Positions 1 through 7,779 of a stretch of 64,000 nt of DNA are shown piece after piece; the first letter of the stretch is position 1; every line of letters begins with the position of its first letter. The notes under the pieces are model-generated. The model ran no database searches. It was not told the DNA's origin and worked only from the letters and a program-made list of their open reading frames with translations. The DNA lies in NCBI RefSeq assembly GCF_013240295.1, contig NZ_JABETK010000001.1, forward strand, positions 1,798,001-1,862,000. Reading direction: 5' to 3'. The stretch comes from Neoaquamicrobium sediminum. GTDB lineage: Bacteria > Pseudomonadota > Alphaproteobacteria > Rhizobiales > Rhizobiaceae. The position numbers and the translations under genes are program-made.

Positions 1-1024
1 CATCCTTGCGGCTTTCCGGGACGAAGCCGATGCCCGCCGCCATGCGCCGACGCTCCGAGTGCCCCTCGATCGCATTGCCGCCGAGGACGAGCGAGCCGCC
101 ATCGGCTTTGTCGAAGCCCGCCAGAAGGCGCATAAGCTCCTGCTGGCCCTGGCCTTCCAGGCCTGCGATCCCGACGATCTCGCCCTCGCGGATTTCGAGC
201 GACAGAGGATGCGGCGACGCCTCTCCGCGCAGATCCTTTGCGGCGAGCAACACGGGTCCGGGTTGCGCGGCGCGCGGCTCGAAGAGCTCCTCGATGGGGC
301 GGCCCACCATGCCCTGGATGACCTCGTCGACGTCCGTTTCCGCCGCCGGCACGCAACGGACGAATGCGCCGTCTTTCATGATCGTGATGTCGTCGCAGAT
401 CGCGAAGATCTCGCTCAGCCGATGGGAGATGTAGAAGATGACCTTGCCTTCGCCGGCGAGCCTGCGGATCAACGCAAACAGGGTCTGGACTTCGTGCGAG
501 GCAAGCGCGGCGGTCGGCTCGTCGAAGATGAAGACCGACGCGTCGGCGAGGACCCCTTTGGCGATCTCGATCATCTGCTGCTGGCCGACGCTCAGTGCGC
601 CGACCCGCCGGTCGGGATCGATGCGAAGGTCGAGCGCGGCAAGTGCGGCGACCGTCCTCGCCTTCATCTCGCCGCGCCCGACGGCCCTGCCGTTTTCGCC
701 GGTGCGGCCGAGAAAGAGGTTTTCCGCCACCGACAGGTTGGGCAGCAGGGAAAATTCCTGGAAAATGGTGGAAATGCCGGCGTGATGCGCATCGCTGGGA
801 TGGTTGAACTGGACCGTCTCGCCACGCAGGCGGATCGTTCCGGCATCCGGCCTGAACACGCCCGAAAGCAGCTTCATCAGCGTCGATTTGCCGGCTCCGT
901 TCTCGCCCATGACGGCATGAACCTTGCCAGCGTGGCCGACGAGCTGCATGTCGCGCAGGGCCTTGACCGGGCCAAAGCTCTTGCTGAGGCCTTCGACCTG
1001 GATCAGGGGAGTGGCAGCCACCAT
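1..1024 (-). CDS. Sugar ABC transporter ATP-binding protein (RbsA/MglA type), 3' end beyond window
   Basis: This is the ATPase of a carbohydrate-type ABC importer acting on the cytoplasmic face of the inner membrane. The reading frame is open from the ATG at 1024-1022 to the window edge, so about 340 N-terminal residues are visible. The first nucleotide-binding domain has Walker A GENGAGKST (residues 40-48), a degenerate signature LSVGQQQ, Walker B VFIFDEPTAAL and the switch histidine in YISHRLSE. A second domain begins (LEIREGEIVGIAGLEGQG) and the VPES-RK stretch typical of the RbsA C-terminal half is reached at the edge. The binding-protein gene lies 86 bases upstream on the same strand, so the two form one operon; a permease is expected to the left. 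The ligand is not determinable: ribose, xylose or another pentose-like compound are all possible. Confidence 0.93.
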   Translation of the reverse strand, partial: MVAATPLIQVEGLSKSFGPVKALRDMQLVGHAGKVHAVMGENGAGKSTLMKLLSGVFRPDAGTIRLRGETVQFNHPSDAHHAGISTIFQEFSLLPNLSVAENLFLGRTGENGRAVGRGEMKARTVAALAALDLRIDPDRRVGALSVGQQQMIEIAKGVLADASVFIFDEPTAALASHEVQTLFALIRRLAGEGKVIFYISHRLSEIFAICDDITIMKDGAFVRCVPAAETDVDEVIQGMVGRPIEELFEPRAAQPGPVLLAAKDLRGEASPHPLSLEIREGEIVGIAGLEGQGQQELMRLLAGFDKADGGSLVLGGNAIEGHSERRRMAAGIGFVPESRKD

Positions 1025-1071
1025 CGCATCCAAACTAAATCACAGATTTGCGCAGCGTGCCGCGCATGCCA

Positions 1072-1094
1072 TCGGCCCGGCAAGGCCGGGCCGA
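1072..1094 (-). promoter_or_regulatory. GC-rich stem-loop between binding-protein and ATPase genes
   Basis: Perfect 9-bp inverted repeat TCGGCCCGG / CCGGGCCGA with a 5-base loop, no U-tract. It lies just after the binding-protein stop. Such intercistronic hairpins in ABC operons commonly protect the upstream message and raise binding-protein yield relative to ATPase; that role is inferred here. Confidence 0.55.
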
Positions 1095-1110
1095 CAGGAT
1101 GATGATAGCC

Positions 1111-2187
1111 TCAGTTGCCGTAGAGTTCCTTCAGCTTATCGTCGGGCAGGATGGAGCCCACCCAGTAGGAATCGTTCAGATCCGGACGATAGAGCTCATC
1201 GAGGTCGGCCGAGGTATAGGGCTCGGCGACGACCTTGTATTCGCCGTAGATGTCCTGGCCATTGAGCACGCCCACGGCGGCGGCCACACCTTCGGCAACC
1301 ATCCAGGTGGGGTTCTGCGGTGCGATCGAGTCGAAGCCGGCAGACTGGTTGTCCTTCCATGCGCCGAAGAAGCCGTTATTGGCCTCACCGGTCATCGGGA
1401 CGAGATCGCGGCCCAGCTCGTTGAAGACCTCGATGCAAGCCTGCGTCATGGCGCCGCCCGACGACCACACGCCGTCGATCTGCGGGTGAGCCAGCGCAAG
1501 GCTCTCGCACGCCTGGCGGCCCTGGTCATAGGCCCACTGCGCGTAGACCTCGCCGACGACCTCGATGCCCGGATGCTTTTCGAAAACCTCCGCGGCGCCC
1601 GCCCAGCGGTCGGTGTCGACCGAGATGCCGGCGATGCCGCGCAGTGCGATAACCTTGCCTTCGCCGCCCATGGATTCGGCGAGGAATTCGCCGCCGTCGC
1701 GACCGAACTTGACCTGATCGGCGAGGATGCGGACGGTCGCCTTCTCCGTCTCGGCGTCGGCCGCGACGATGATTACGGCTACGCCTGCGTCATAGGCCTT
1801 CTCGAGCACGGGCACGACGGCAACCGGCGAGGTCGGGTTGATGACGATCGCGTCGACGCCCTGAGCCAGCATGTCCTCGACGTCGGCCACCTGCTTCGAG
1901 GGGTCGAAATTGGCGTCGGTGACGATATAGCGCTCGATCTCGGGAAACTGGGCGGCGCGCCATTCGGCTTCGGCAAGAAGCTGGACGACCCAGCTATTGC
2001 CGGTGAAGACGTTCGAGAAGCCGATCGTATATTTGCCGTCGCGGCGCGCTTCATAGCGCGAGACGTCGACGAGTTCGGCGCCCTCGGCGGGCCCGAGACC
2101 GGGATGAAGCTTCACCTCGGTCTGCGCGTGGGCAGCCTGGGTGAGAAGTGCGAGCGCCACGCCCGTGCAGATGCCGGAAAATCTCAT
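1111..2187 (-). CDS. Sugar ABC transporter periplasmic substrate-binding protein
   Basis: Periplasmic ligand-binding component of the importer, 358 residues, of the ribose/galactose-binding (Peripla_BP_4) type. The ATG at 2187 (MRFSGICTG...) is preferred over an upstream codon because it starts a clean signal peptide (hydrophobic core to about residue 22, AHA-Q cleavage) and follows an AAAGGGGAA ribosome-binding site. The first lobe starts near residue 45 (KYTIGFSNVFTGNSW), followed by the DPSKQVADVEDMLAQGVDAIVINP stretch typical of family members. It is first in its transcription unit with an AT-rich promoter region upstream, and the ATPase follows. RpiR and the hydrolase genes upstream on the same strand suggest a common substrate pathway. 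The ligand is unknown. Confidence 0.93.
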   Translation of the reverse strand: MRFSGICTGVALALLTQAAHAQTEVKLHPGLGPAEGAELVDVSRYEARRDGKYTIGFSNVFTGNSWVVQLLAEAEWRAAQFPEIERYIVTDANFDPSKQVADVEDMLAQGVDAIVINPTSPVAVVPVLEKAYDAGVAVIIVAADAETEKATVRILADQVKFGRDGGEFLAESMGGEGKVIALRGIAGISVDTDRWAGAAEVFEKHPGIEVVGEVYAQWAYDQGRQACESLALAHPQIDGVWSSGGAMTQACIEVFNELGRDLVPMTGEANNGFFGAWKDNQSAGFDSIAPQNPTWMVAEGVAAAVGVLNGQDIYGEYKVVAEPYTSADLDELYRPDLNDSYWVGSILPDDKLKELYGN

Positions 2188-2354
2188 TGCAGTTCCCCTT
2201 TGCGTTGACCGGCGCCCCCGCAACGATGAGCGACGCCAGCTTCCATCGAGGAAACTCTAACAGCCCAGCCAGAAATGTAAAGATTTTCCTTTTCGGCTCA
2301 CGACTTTATATCACTTTGAATTTGCTATATTTTTTCATGCAAAAATTTTCATTG
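2188..2354 (-). promoter_or_regulatory. AT-rich promoter/operator region before the sugar-binding protein gene
   Basis: Strikingly AT-rich stretch (about 2275-2353) between the rpiR-type gene and the binding-protein gene. It contains repeated TTTTCAT-type half-sites, TTTTTTCAT at 2330-2338 and ATTTTCATT at 2345-2353, similar to the half-sites of the palindrome at 5066-5084. I read it as the promoter with RpiR-family operator sites; the binding itself is inference. Confidence 0.45.
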
Positions 2355-3215
2355 TTAGGACTCAGGGCTTTGGCCGCGCGCAAGGCCCGCCTTGATCTTG
2401 GCAAGAAGGCCTTCCCGGTCCAGTTCGGCCGACTGTCCGATATGGAATGCCAGCAGCCCGATGACATAGTGGTAGGCGAAATGCGAGATCGACGGGGTGT
2501 AGATGTCGATCTCCTCGAAGACGGATATTTCCAGGAGGATGTCGGCCTTGCGCGAAAGCGGCGTATGCGGTGCGGTCATGCAAAGCACCTGTGCGCCCTG
2601 GCGATGGGCCATGTCGGCTGCGTCGAGCACTTCCTGCGAATGGCCGGTGTGCGAAATGCAGATGGCGACGTCGCCAACGCCCAGCAGGCTGGAGGCGATG
2701 CGCATGAAATGCGAGTCGGCCACATAGGTGGCTTCCAGGCCAAGCCGCATGAGACGCATTGCCGTTTCCGAGGCGATGAGGCCGGACACGGCTACACCGA
2801 AGGTGCGTATGCGCCTTGCCGAGCGTATCGCGCGGATGGCGTCGACCAGCGCTTCCGGGTTGAGGCGGGTGAAGGTCGAGTTCAGCGAGGCAACGACCTG
2901 CTGGAGATAGAGATATTCCAGCCTGCCGCCGGCGATCTCGACCTCGTCGAGAGCCTGGATCGACTGGTGGTAGTAGGGGCTCTGGGCGCTCTTGGCCTGC
3001 GCGATCGACAGCTTCAGTTCACGGAAGCCTTCGACCTCGAGGAGCCTGCTGAAACGGGTGAGCGAGGAGGCCGAGACACCGGCAGCCTCGGCGACATCGG
3101 TAATCGAGCCGCGCAGGAAGAAATCCGCATCGGCGAGGATGAGGTCGGCGATCTTCTTCTCGGCCTTCTTCAGCCCGGGATAAATCTTGGAAATGCGGCT
3201 GAAGACGTCGTTCAT
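2355..3215 (-). CDS. MurR/RpiR family transcriptional regulator
   Basis: Cytoplasmic DNA-binding regulator of 286 residues with the two-domain layout of the RpiR family: an N-terminal helix-turn-helix (about residues 1-77; ITDVAEAAGVSASSLTRFSRLLEVEGFRELK) and a C-terminal SIS sugar-phosphate isomerase-like domain (about 120-260; RTFGVAVSGLIASETAMRLMRLG and the phosphate-loop-like ISHTGHSQEVLDAADMA). SIS domains in this family sense phosphorylated sugars or related acids. It sits between the creatininase/phosphotriesterase genes and the sugar ABC genes on the same strand, so it is the probable local regulator of both arms and of the divergent hydrolase at 5097. Candidate operators are noted at 2330-2353 and 5066-5084. 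Confidence 0.93.
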   Translation of the reverse strand: MNDVFSRISKIYPGLKKAEKKIADLILADADFFLRGSITDVAEAAGVSASSLTRFSRLLEVEGFRELKLSIAQAKSAQSPYYHQSIQALDEVEIAGGRLEYLYLQQVVASLNSTFTRLNPEALVDAIRAIRSARRIRTFGVAVSGLIASETAMRLMRLGLEATYVADSHFMRIASSLLGVGDVAICISHTGHSQEVLDAADMAHRQGAQVLCMTAPHTPLSRKADILLEISVFEEIDIYTPSISHFAYHYVIGLLAFHIGQSAELDREGLLAKIKAGLARGQSPES

Positions 3216-3260
3216 GATCGGTCCTGGATCGACTTGGCGATGGGACCGATATGGACCACG

Positions 3261-3989
3261 TCAGGCTTCCGCGCAAATCTCGCGGACGGCGCGCGCCATG
3301 GAGTCCACGAAGATCGAGAGCATCGCCTCGCCCTTCTCGGCAGTGGCAAGCGTGGCGTCTCCGAAAACGCCGCTCTCGCTGAGCTCGCCCATGGGGCGAC
3401 CGCCCTGGAAATAGCCGCGGTCACGGTCGGGATATTCCCGGACTGCCTTGTCCATGTCGACAAGGTGCGGAGCGACGGCGAGCATGAGCGACGTCTCGAA
3501 CTCGCAGGCATGGACGATGCCGTGCCAGGTCGGGCTTTCGCAGTGCTCGGCCATCACGGTGCCCAGATCCGGATAGAACAGCCGCCAGACCTTGACGCCG
3601 GCATGGTCCCATAGGCGGCGGGAGGCGTATTTCATCGTGGCGCCGTTCGCCTCGTGCCCGTTTATCAGGAACACGTGCCGGACGCCGTGACGGGCGAGGC
3701 TTTCCGCGATCTGGACGATCACATCCTCAAGCGTGCGGGATTCAACCGTTACCGAGCCCGGTGCGTCGCGCCATACCCAGGAATAGCCGTAGGGCATCGC
3801 CGGCATCACGGTTGCGCCCGTGGCCTCGGCGACCCGGACGGCCAGCGCCTCGGCGAGGATGATGTCGACGCCGAGCGGCAGGTGATAGCCATGCTGCTCC
3901 GTCGCGCCGAGAGGCAGGATCACCGCGGGAAATTGCGCGATGCGTGCGGCAAAGGCATCGCGGGAAAGGTTCTTGGCTTCGACAGTCAT
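3261..3989 (-). CDS. Creatininase family protein (amide hydrolase)
   Basis: Metal-dependent amidohydrolase of the creatininase family, 242 residues from the ATG at 3989. An upstream in-frame TTG at 4019 would overlap the neighbouring stop region more closely and lacks a better ribosome-binding site. The family signature is clear: LPLGATEQHGYHLPLGVD near residue 35 (Glu, His and Asp metal ligands), then NGHEANG and the HACEFETSLML segment carrying the second-metal ligands. Members hydrolyse cyclic or linear amides (creatinine, mycofactocin-type and formamide substrates among others), so the specific reaction is unknown. It follows the phosphotriesterase-like gene at 4024-4938 by 34 bases on the same strand, indicating an operon, and precedes the rpiR-type gene. 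Confidence 0.9.
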   Translation of the reverse strand: MTVEAKNLSRDAFAARIAQFPAVILPLGATEQHGYHLPLGVDIILAEALAVRVAEATGATVMPAMPYGYSWVWRDAPGSVTVESRTLEDVIVQIAESLARHGVRHVFLINGHEANGATMKYASRRLWDHAGVKVWRLFYPDLGTVMAEHCESPTWHGIVHACEFETSLMLAVAPHLVDMDKAVREYPDRDRGYFQGGRPMGELSESGVFGDATLATAEKGEAMLSIFVDSMARAVREICAEA

Positions 3990-4023
3990 GGATAGCTCGC
4001 CGCTGGTCGTTGGTTTCAAAGGC

Positions 4024-4938
4024 TCAGAACCGGGCGAGCCAGCGCACCGGATTCTTCTTGAAGATGGTGTCGATCACATCGTCCGAAATGCCCTCCTCGC
4101 GCATGCGGGGAATGAACTTCGTCGCGATGAAGGCAAAGCCCGGCCCGCCGCCATAGCCGGCAAGATAGGAGGCGCGCCCCATATCGCCCGAAATCATCAG
4201 GCGCGACGCATGGCCGGCCTCGACCAGGGCCTTCACGCAGGCGATGCGCACGGAATCTGGATGGTACTTGACCTTGGAAACGCCGTCGAACTGGACGGTC
4301 GCGCCGCGCCTGGCGATCGAGGCGTGATACCACGGGTCCGGATTGCGGTCGGAGTGGCCGACAACGACCGCCTCGAGGTCGACACCCTCGCTTTCGAGAA
4401 TATCGAGCATCTCCAGGCCCATCGTACCGGCTTCCGTGTGAAGCCAGACAGGCGCGCCGGTTTCCTTGTGCGCACGCGCGACGGCGCGGGTCGTCTTGTC
4501 TTCCAGCGCATGGATGAAGTTGTAGGAGCCGCCGGATTTCAGGTGGCCAGCCTTGTGCGATCCGCCGTCCATGCCTTCCATAACGTCGCGCACGAGCTTG
4601 TCGGCGATGCCGTTGACCGGCGTCGTCTCGACCCAGCGCGGGAAATAGGCGGCCTTGTTGAAGCCGCTAACGGCGACGACCGGCACACCCGCCTCGGCGG
4701 ACATGCGCGCCATCGCCGACGGGTCGCGGCCGTAGTCGAGCGTCGTCGCCTCGACCAGCAGCGTTCCGCCCGACTCCTTGAAAATGACCAGCTCGCGCAA
4801 CGAGCATTCGTAGCTCGACAGTTCGAGATCGCGATCCTTCTGGACCGCCGGAGGATAGGTGATCAGGTGCTCGTGGGTGTAGACGAGCCCGAGCCTGTCG
4901 GTCCCGATGTCGCCCAGAACGGTGCGGATCTTGGCCAT
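4024..4938 (-). CDS. Phosphotriesterase-like metal hydrolase (COG1735), copy A
   Basis: TIM-barrel binuclear metal hydrolase of the phosphotriesterase-related family, 304 residues. All expected metal positions are visible: HEH in VYTHEHLI (residues ~21-23), the bridging lysine in GHLKSGGSYN, His in WLHTEAGT, His in VVGHSDRNPD and Asp in MISGDMGRAS. Family members are mostly lactonases or esterases; true organophosphate hydrolysis is rare, so a sugar-lactone or similar substrate is the better guess given the sugar ABC transporter nearby. It is divergent from a paralogue at 5097-6071 with which it shares the LDYGRD / IDYGRD, GFNKA and DRNPDPW blocks, and it is upstream of the creatininase-family gene in an apparent operon. 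Confidence 0.92.
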   Translation of the reverse strand: MAKIRTVLGDIGTDRLGLVYTHEHLITYPPAVQKDRDLELSSYECSLRELVIFKESGGTLLVEATTLDYGRDPSAMARMSAEAGVPVVAVSGFNKAAYFPRWVETTPVNGIADKLVRDVMEGMDGGSHKAGHLKSGGSYNFIHALEDKTTRAVARAHKETGAPVWLHTEAGTMGLEMLDILESEGVDLEAVVVGHSDRNPDPWYHASIARRGATVQFDGVSKVKYHPDSVRIACVKALVEAGHASRLMISGDMGRASYLAGYGGGPGFAFIATKFIPRMREEGISDDVIDTIFKKNPVRWLARF

Positions 4939-5096
4939 GTGCTTCTCACGGTTTGCGCTGCAAACGGCGCAGCGATGGCCAACCTACCAAAAGCGAGCGT
5001 CATTGCAATTATTTTCGTAGATGCGTGTTGTGACTTTATGATGCCGGAAAATCAGCTATAATCTTTGAGAAAACTATTTTCACAAGGATATGGATC
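4939..5096. promoter_or_regulatory. Divergent promoter region of the two phosphotriesterase-like genes
   Basis: A 158-base intergenic region between divergent genes, AT-rich over 5000-5085. On the + strand a consensus -10 hexamer TATAAT lies at 5057-5062, with no convincing -35 at canonical spacing (weak TTTATG about 16 bases upstream). AAGGA at 5084-5088 is the ribosome-binding site for the gene starting at 5097. The - strand promoter was not resolved. Confidence 0.5.
5066..5084. promoter_or_regulatory. Candidate RpiR-family operator palindrome
   Basis: TGAGAAAACTATTTTCACA is a 19-base palindrome: arms TGaGAAAA / TTTTCaCA with one mismatch and a CTA centre. It lies directly downstream of the TATAAT at 5057, over the likely transcription start, which fits a repressor site. 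Similar TTTTCA half-sites occur in the promoter at 2330-2353. Assignment to the local RpiR protein is inferred from proximity. Confidence 0.5.
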
Positions 5097-6071
5097 ATGG
5101 CCTTCGTTCGAACCGTGAGTGGCGACATCGACCCTTCGGAAATGGGCGTGACCTATGCGCACGACCACATCTATTGCATTCCGCAGCTCTGGAAGGAAAA
5201 GGGCGATACCGATCTCCTGCTCGACAGTCCCGAGGCCTCGCAGGCGGAACTGGAACTCTTCGCGAAGGCGGGCGGGCGCACGATCTACGACGCCACGGCG
5301 ATCGACTACGGTCGCGACGTCGGCACCGTCAAGCGGATCGCGGAAGCCGCCGGCGTGCAGGTGATCGCGACGGCCGGTTTTAACAAGGCGATCATGTGGC
5401 CGGGCACGATGCCCGGCAAGGGGATGACCTTCAACGAGTGGATCGCCTCGCAGAGCCGCGACGCACTCGCGCGCCACGTGGTCGCCGAGGTCACCGAAGG
5501 CATGGACGGCACTGATGTCAGGGGCGGTGTCGTCAAGTTCGGGACCGGCTACAACACGATGAACGAGTCGGAGATCAAGATATTGCTGGCGGTGCTCGAC
5601 GCCCACAAGGAGACCGGCGCGCCGATCCATTCGCACACCGAACTCGGCACGATGGCCCTCGAGCAGCTCGACCTCGTCAAGGCGGAAGGGGTCGATCCGG
5701 CGCGGCTCACCATCGCGCACCTGGACCGCAACCCGGATCCGTGGCTGCACCGCAAGGTGGCCGAAACCGGCGTGTTCTTCTCCTTCGACGGCATCACGCG
5801 GGTCAAATATTATTCCGAAGACGTGCGAACCCGCTGCATTCTGGACCTCGTGCGCTGGGGCCATGAGGACCAGATCATGGTCGGCGGCGACATCGCCCGG
5901 CGGACGATGTTCGCCAGCTATGGCGAGGGCGGGCTGGGCATGGGCTTCATCCTCGAAAAGTGGAAACCGCGCTTCATCGAGGAGGCCGGGGAAGCCGGCT
6001 TCGACGGCGAGAAGCTGGTTCACAAGTTCTTCGTCGAGAATCCCCAGCGCGCCTTCGCGTTTACGGGCTGA
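5097..6071 (+). CDS. Phosphotriesterase-like metal hydrolase (COG1735), copy B
   Basis: Second phosphotriesterase-related TIM-barrel hydrolase, 324 residues, transcribed divergently from copy A. Metal ligands are conserved: HDH in VTYAHDHIY (residues ~21-23), bridging Lys in GGVVKFGTGYN, His in SHTELGT, His in IAHLDRNPD and Asp in VGGDIARRT. The start follows AAGGA with 8-base spacing. Compared with copy A it has a longer region around residues 95-115 (PGTMPGKGMTFNEWI) and a longer C-terminal part (FIEEAGEAGFDGEKLVHKFF), so the two are distinct paralogues rather than a recent duplication, and they may act on related lactone or ester intermediates. It converges on the M81-type gene, whose stop is only 17 bases away. 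Confidence 0.92.
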   Translation: MAFVRTVSGDIDPSEMGVTYAHDHIYCIPQLWKEKGDTDLLLDSPEASQAELELFAKAGGRTIYDATAIDYGRDVGTVKRIAEAAGVQVIATAGFNKAIMWPGTMPGKGMTFNEWIASQSRDALARHVVAEVTEGMDGTDVRGGVVKFGTGYNTMNESEIKILLAVLDAHKETGAPIHSHTELGTMALEQLDLVKAEGVDPARLTIAHLDRNPDPWLHRKVAETGVFFSFDGITRVKYYSEDVRTRCILDLVRWGHEDQIMVGGDIARRTMFASYGEGGLGMGFILEKWKPRFIEEAGEAGFDGEKLVHKFFVENPQRAFAFTG

Positions 6072-6087
6072 GACCCCGTCGGCCCGG

Positions 6088-7557
6088 TCAAATCTCGTCC
6101 AGCGGCCAGATGGGCCGCCGGATGTGCCTGTAGGGACGAGCGAAGAAGTTCTTGGTCGACAGCGCACCGGTGTCGACCTCGATCACCTTGCGGGCGATCG
6201 GCTCGAAGGCAGCGCGGAAATGCTGCATAGACTTGACGATAAGCGTGGATTTGCGGTGCGGGTCGACGCCGAGTGACGTGAACTGCGCCAGATCGGTCGC
6301 CTGTCCGTTATTGGTGATCACCGCGACCTCGACGCCGTCGATCCGCAGAAGCGCGCTGAGGCCGTGGTTGCGCCATGTTCCGCCGCCGATCGGCCCGTAG
6401 GCGATGAAGCGACCGCTGGAGAGCGTGACCACCTCCGCCGTCACATCCAGCGGCGCGCCGCCGATGGACGGGTCGACCTTGCCGCCCAGCTTCAGGCGAA
6501 CCGTGTTGCCGACGCCCACTTCCTGCGCCTTGAGCGCTGCTTCGGGATCGCAAATGGCATGGAAACCGACATTGGTCAGCCCTGCCTCCAGGATCGAGCG
6601 AAGCAGGGTCGTCGCGTCGCCATAGGCGCCCGATCCGGGGTTGTCGGAATAGTCCGAAATCACCAGAGGCCTGTCGTCGTTCGACGGCGCGGCCGCCTCG
6701 GCAAGCGCTTCCTCGAGCGGCGTAAAGGTGATCGTCGACCAGTGCCTTTCCTGCCAGACATAGTCCATCAGTTCTTCCGCGATCTCCTGAGCCCTGTTCC
6801 TGTCCTCGGCCGTGACTAGGATCGAGGGGCCGATGTCGTGAACGTCGGCAGACGAGAAGCCTGCCTGGACGCTGACGACCAGCGCCTCTCCCGACGCTTC
6901 GAGCGCATCGGCCCGCGCGAGCAGCTCGACCATGGGTCTGGATGTGGTCCGACCGCCATCCAGTGCATAGAGGATCGGTCGACGAGCGACGGCGACCCTT
7001 GGCCGGATTTCGCCGCGCAGCGTGCGGTCGAGCAGAGCTGCCGCCTGATGCCCGCGCTCGTACTGGTCGATATGCGGATAGGTGCGGTAGGAGATCAGCG
7101 CGTCGGCGTTGTCGGCCATGGCCTGCGTTACGGTGGCATGCAGATCGAGGACGACGACGATGGGGATGGACGGCCCGACGGCGGCCCGCATGCGCGCCAG
7201 CAATTCGCCTTCGCCATCGTCATGGCTCTGCGTGGACATGGAGCCGTGGAGATGCAGGAGGATGCCGTCCACCTCTCCTGCGGCGGCGAGCAGGATCGCG
7301 GCAAACTCCTCGAAACATGCGTCCGTTACTCGTCCTGCCGGCGTTGCGCCGGCAACAAGGGGTGTGACGATCGACCAGTCGAATTTTTCGGTGGCCTCAT
7401 ACCCCGCACCCATGAATGTGTGGGTGCCCTTGAAGGCTGCGGATATCTCGTTGTCGAGATAGAGCGTGCCCTTCTCGAAGCTCGTACGGTCCGTCTTCTG
7501 GACGCTGAACGTATTGGTTTCGTGCATGAATTCGGCGATCAAGACGCGTGCTGGCAT
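6088..7557 (-). CDS. M81 family metallopeptidase (MlrC-like)
   Basis: Protein of 489 residues of the MlrC family, named after the enzyme that finishes linear microcystin breakdown; most members have unknown substrates. The frame stays open for 69 more codons upstream, but the ATG at 7557 gives the canonical start MPARVLIAEFMHETNTFS with the HETN motif at about residue 13. The zinc-site region is recognisable: GILLHLHGSM, then VVLDLHAT and YRTYPHID. The C-terminal MlrC domain follows (VISDYSDNPGSGAYGDATTLLRSILEAG). It is divergent from the DmpA-like gene at 7780, with about 220 bases of shared upstream region, and its context of DmpA- and DppA-type peptidases supports a role in degrading unusual peptides or amides. 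Confidence 0.92.
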   Translation of the reverse strand: MPARVLIAEFMHETNTFSVQKTDRTSFEKGTLYLDNEISAAFKGTHTFMGAGYEATEKFDWSIVTPLVAGATPAGRVTDACFEEFAAILLAAAGEVDGILLHLHGSMSTQSHDDGEGELLARMRAAVGPSIPIVVVLDLHATVTQAMADNADALISYRTYPHIDQYERGHQAAALLDRTLRGEIRPRVAVARRPILYALDGGRTTSRPMVELLARADALEASGEALVVSVQAGFSSADVHDIGPSILVTAEDRNRAQEIAEELMDYVWQERHWSTITFTPLEEALAEAAAPSNDDRPLVISDYSDNPGSGAYGDATTLLRSILEAGLTNVGFHAICDPEAALKAQEVGVGNTVRLKLGGKVDPSIGGAPLDVTAEVVTLSSGRFIAYGPIGGGTWRNHGLSALLRIDGVEVAVITNNGQATDLAQFTSLGVDPHRKSTLIVKSMQHFRAAFEPIARKVIEVDTGALSTKNFFARPYRHIRRPIWPLDEI

Positions 7558-7779
7558 ATTCAAGAGGCCTCGTAACTGGATATCTTCGGCGTCGGCTGCG
7601 ACGGTGCAACTATAGCCGGAGCCAGCATCCACGCTCCAGATAGCGTTGCGCCAGAGCCCCTCGTCAACGGATGCCGGCTGCTTGATCCTGCGGTGAGGGG
7701 TGTCTGGACCGATGACCTCCTCTCCGCAACCGCTATAAAGGTGCGCCACGCGGAACAAGAACAATGAACTGGGGACGGG

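Noticed and set aside
1048..2208. Long + strand frame of 386 codons over the sugar-binding protein gene
   Set aside because: It is antisense to a clear periplasmic binding protein with signal peptide; its composition is the mirror of a high-GC coding frame and it matches no family.
2148..3614. 488-codon + strand frame across the rpiR and creatininase genes
   Set aside because: Shadow of two well-supported minus-strand genes; no domain and no ribosome-binding site.
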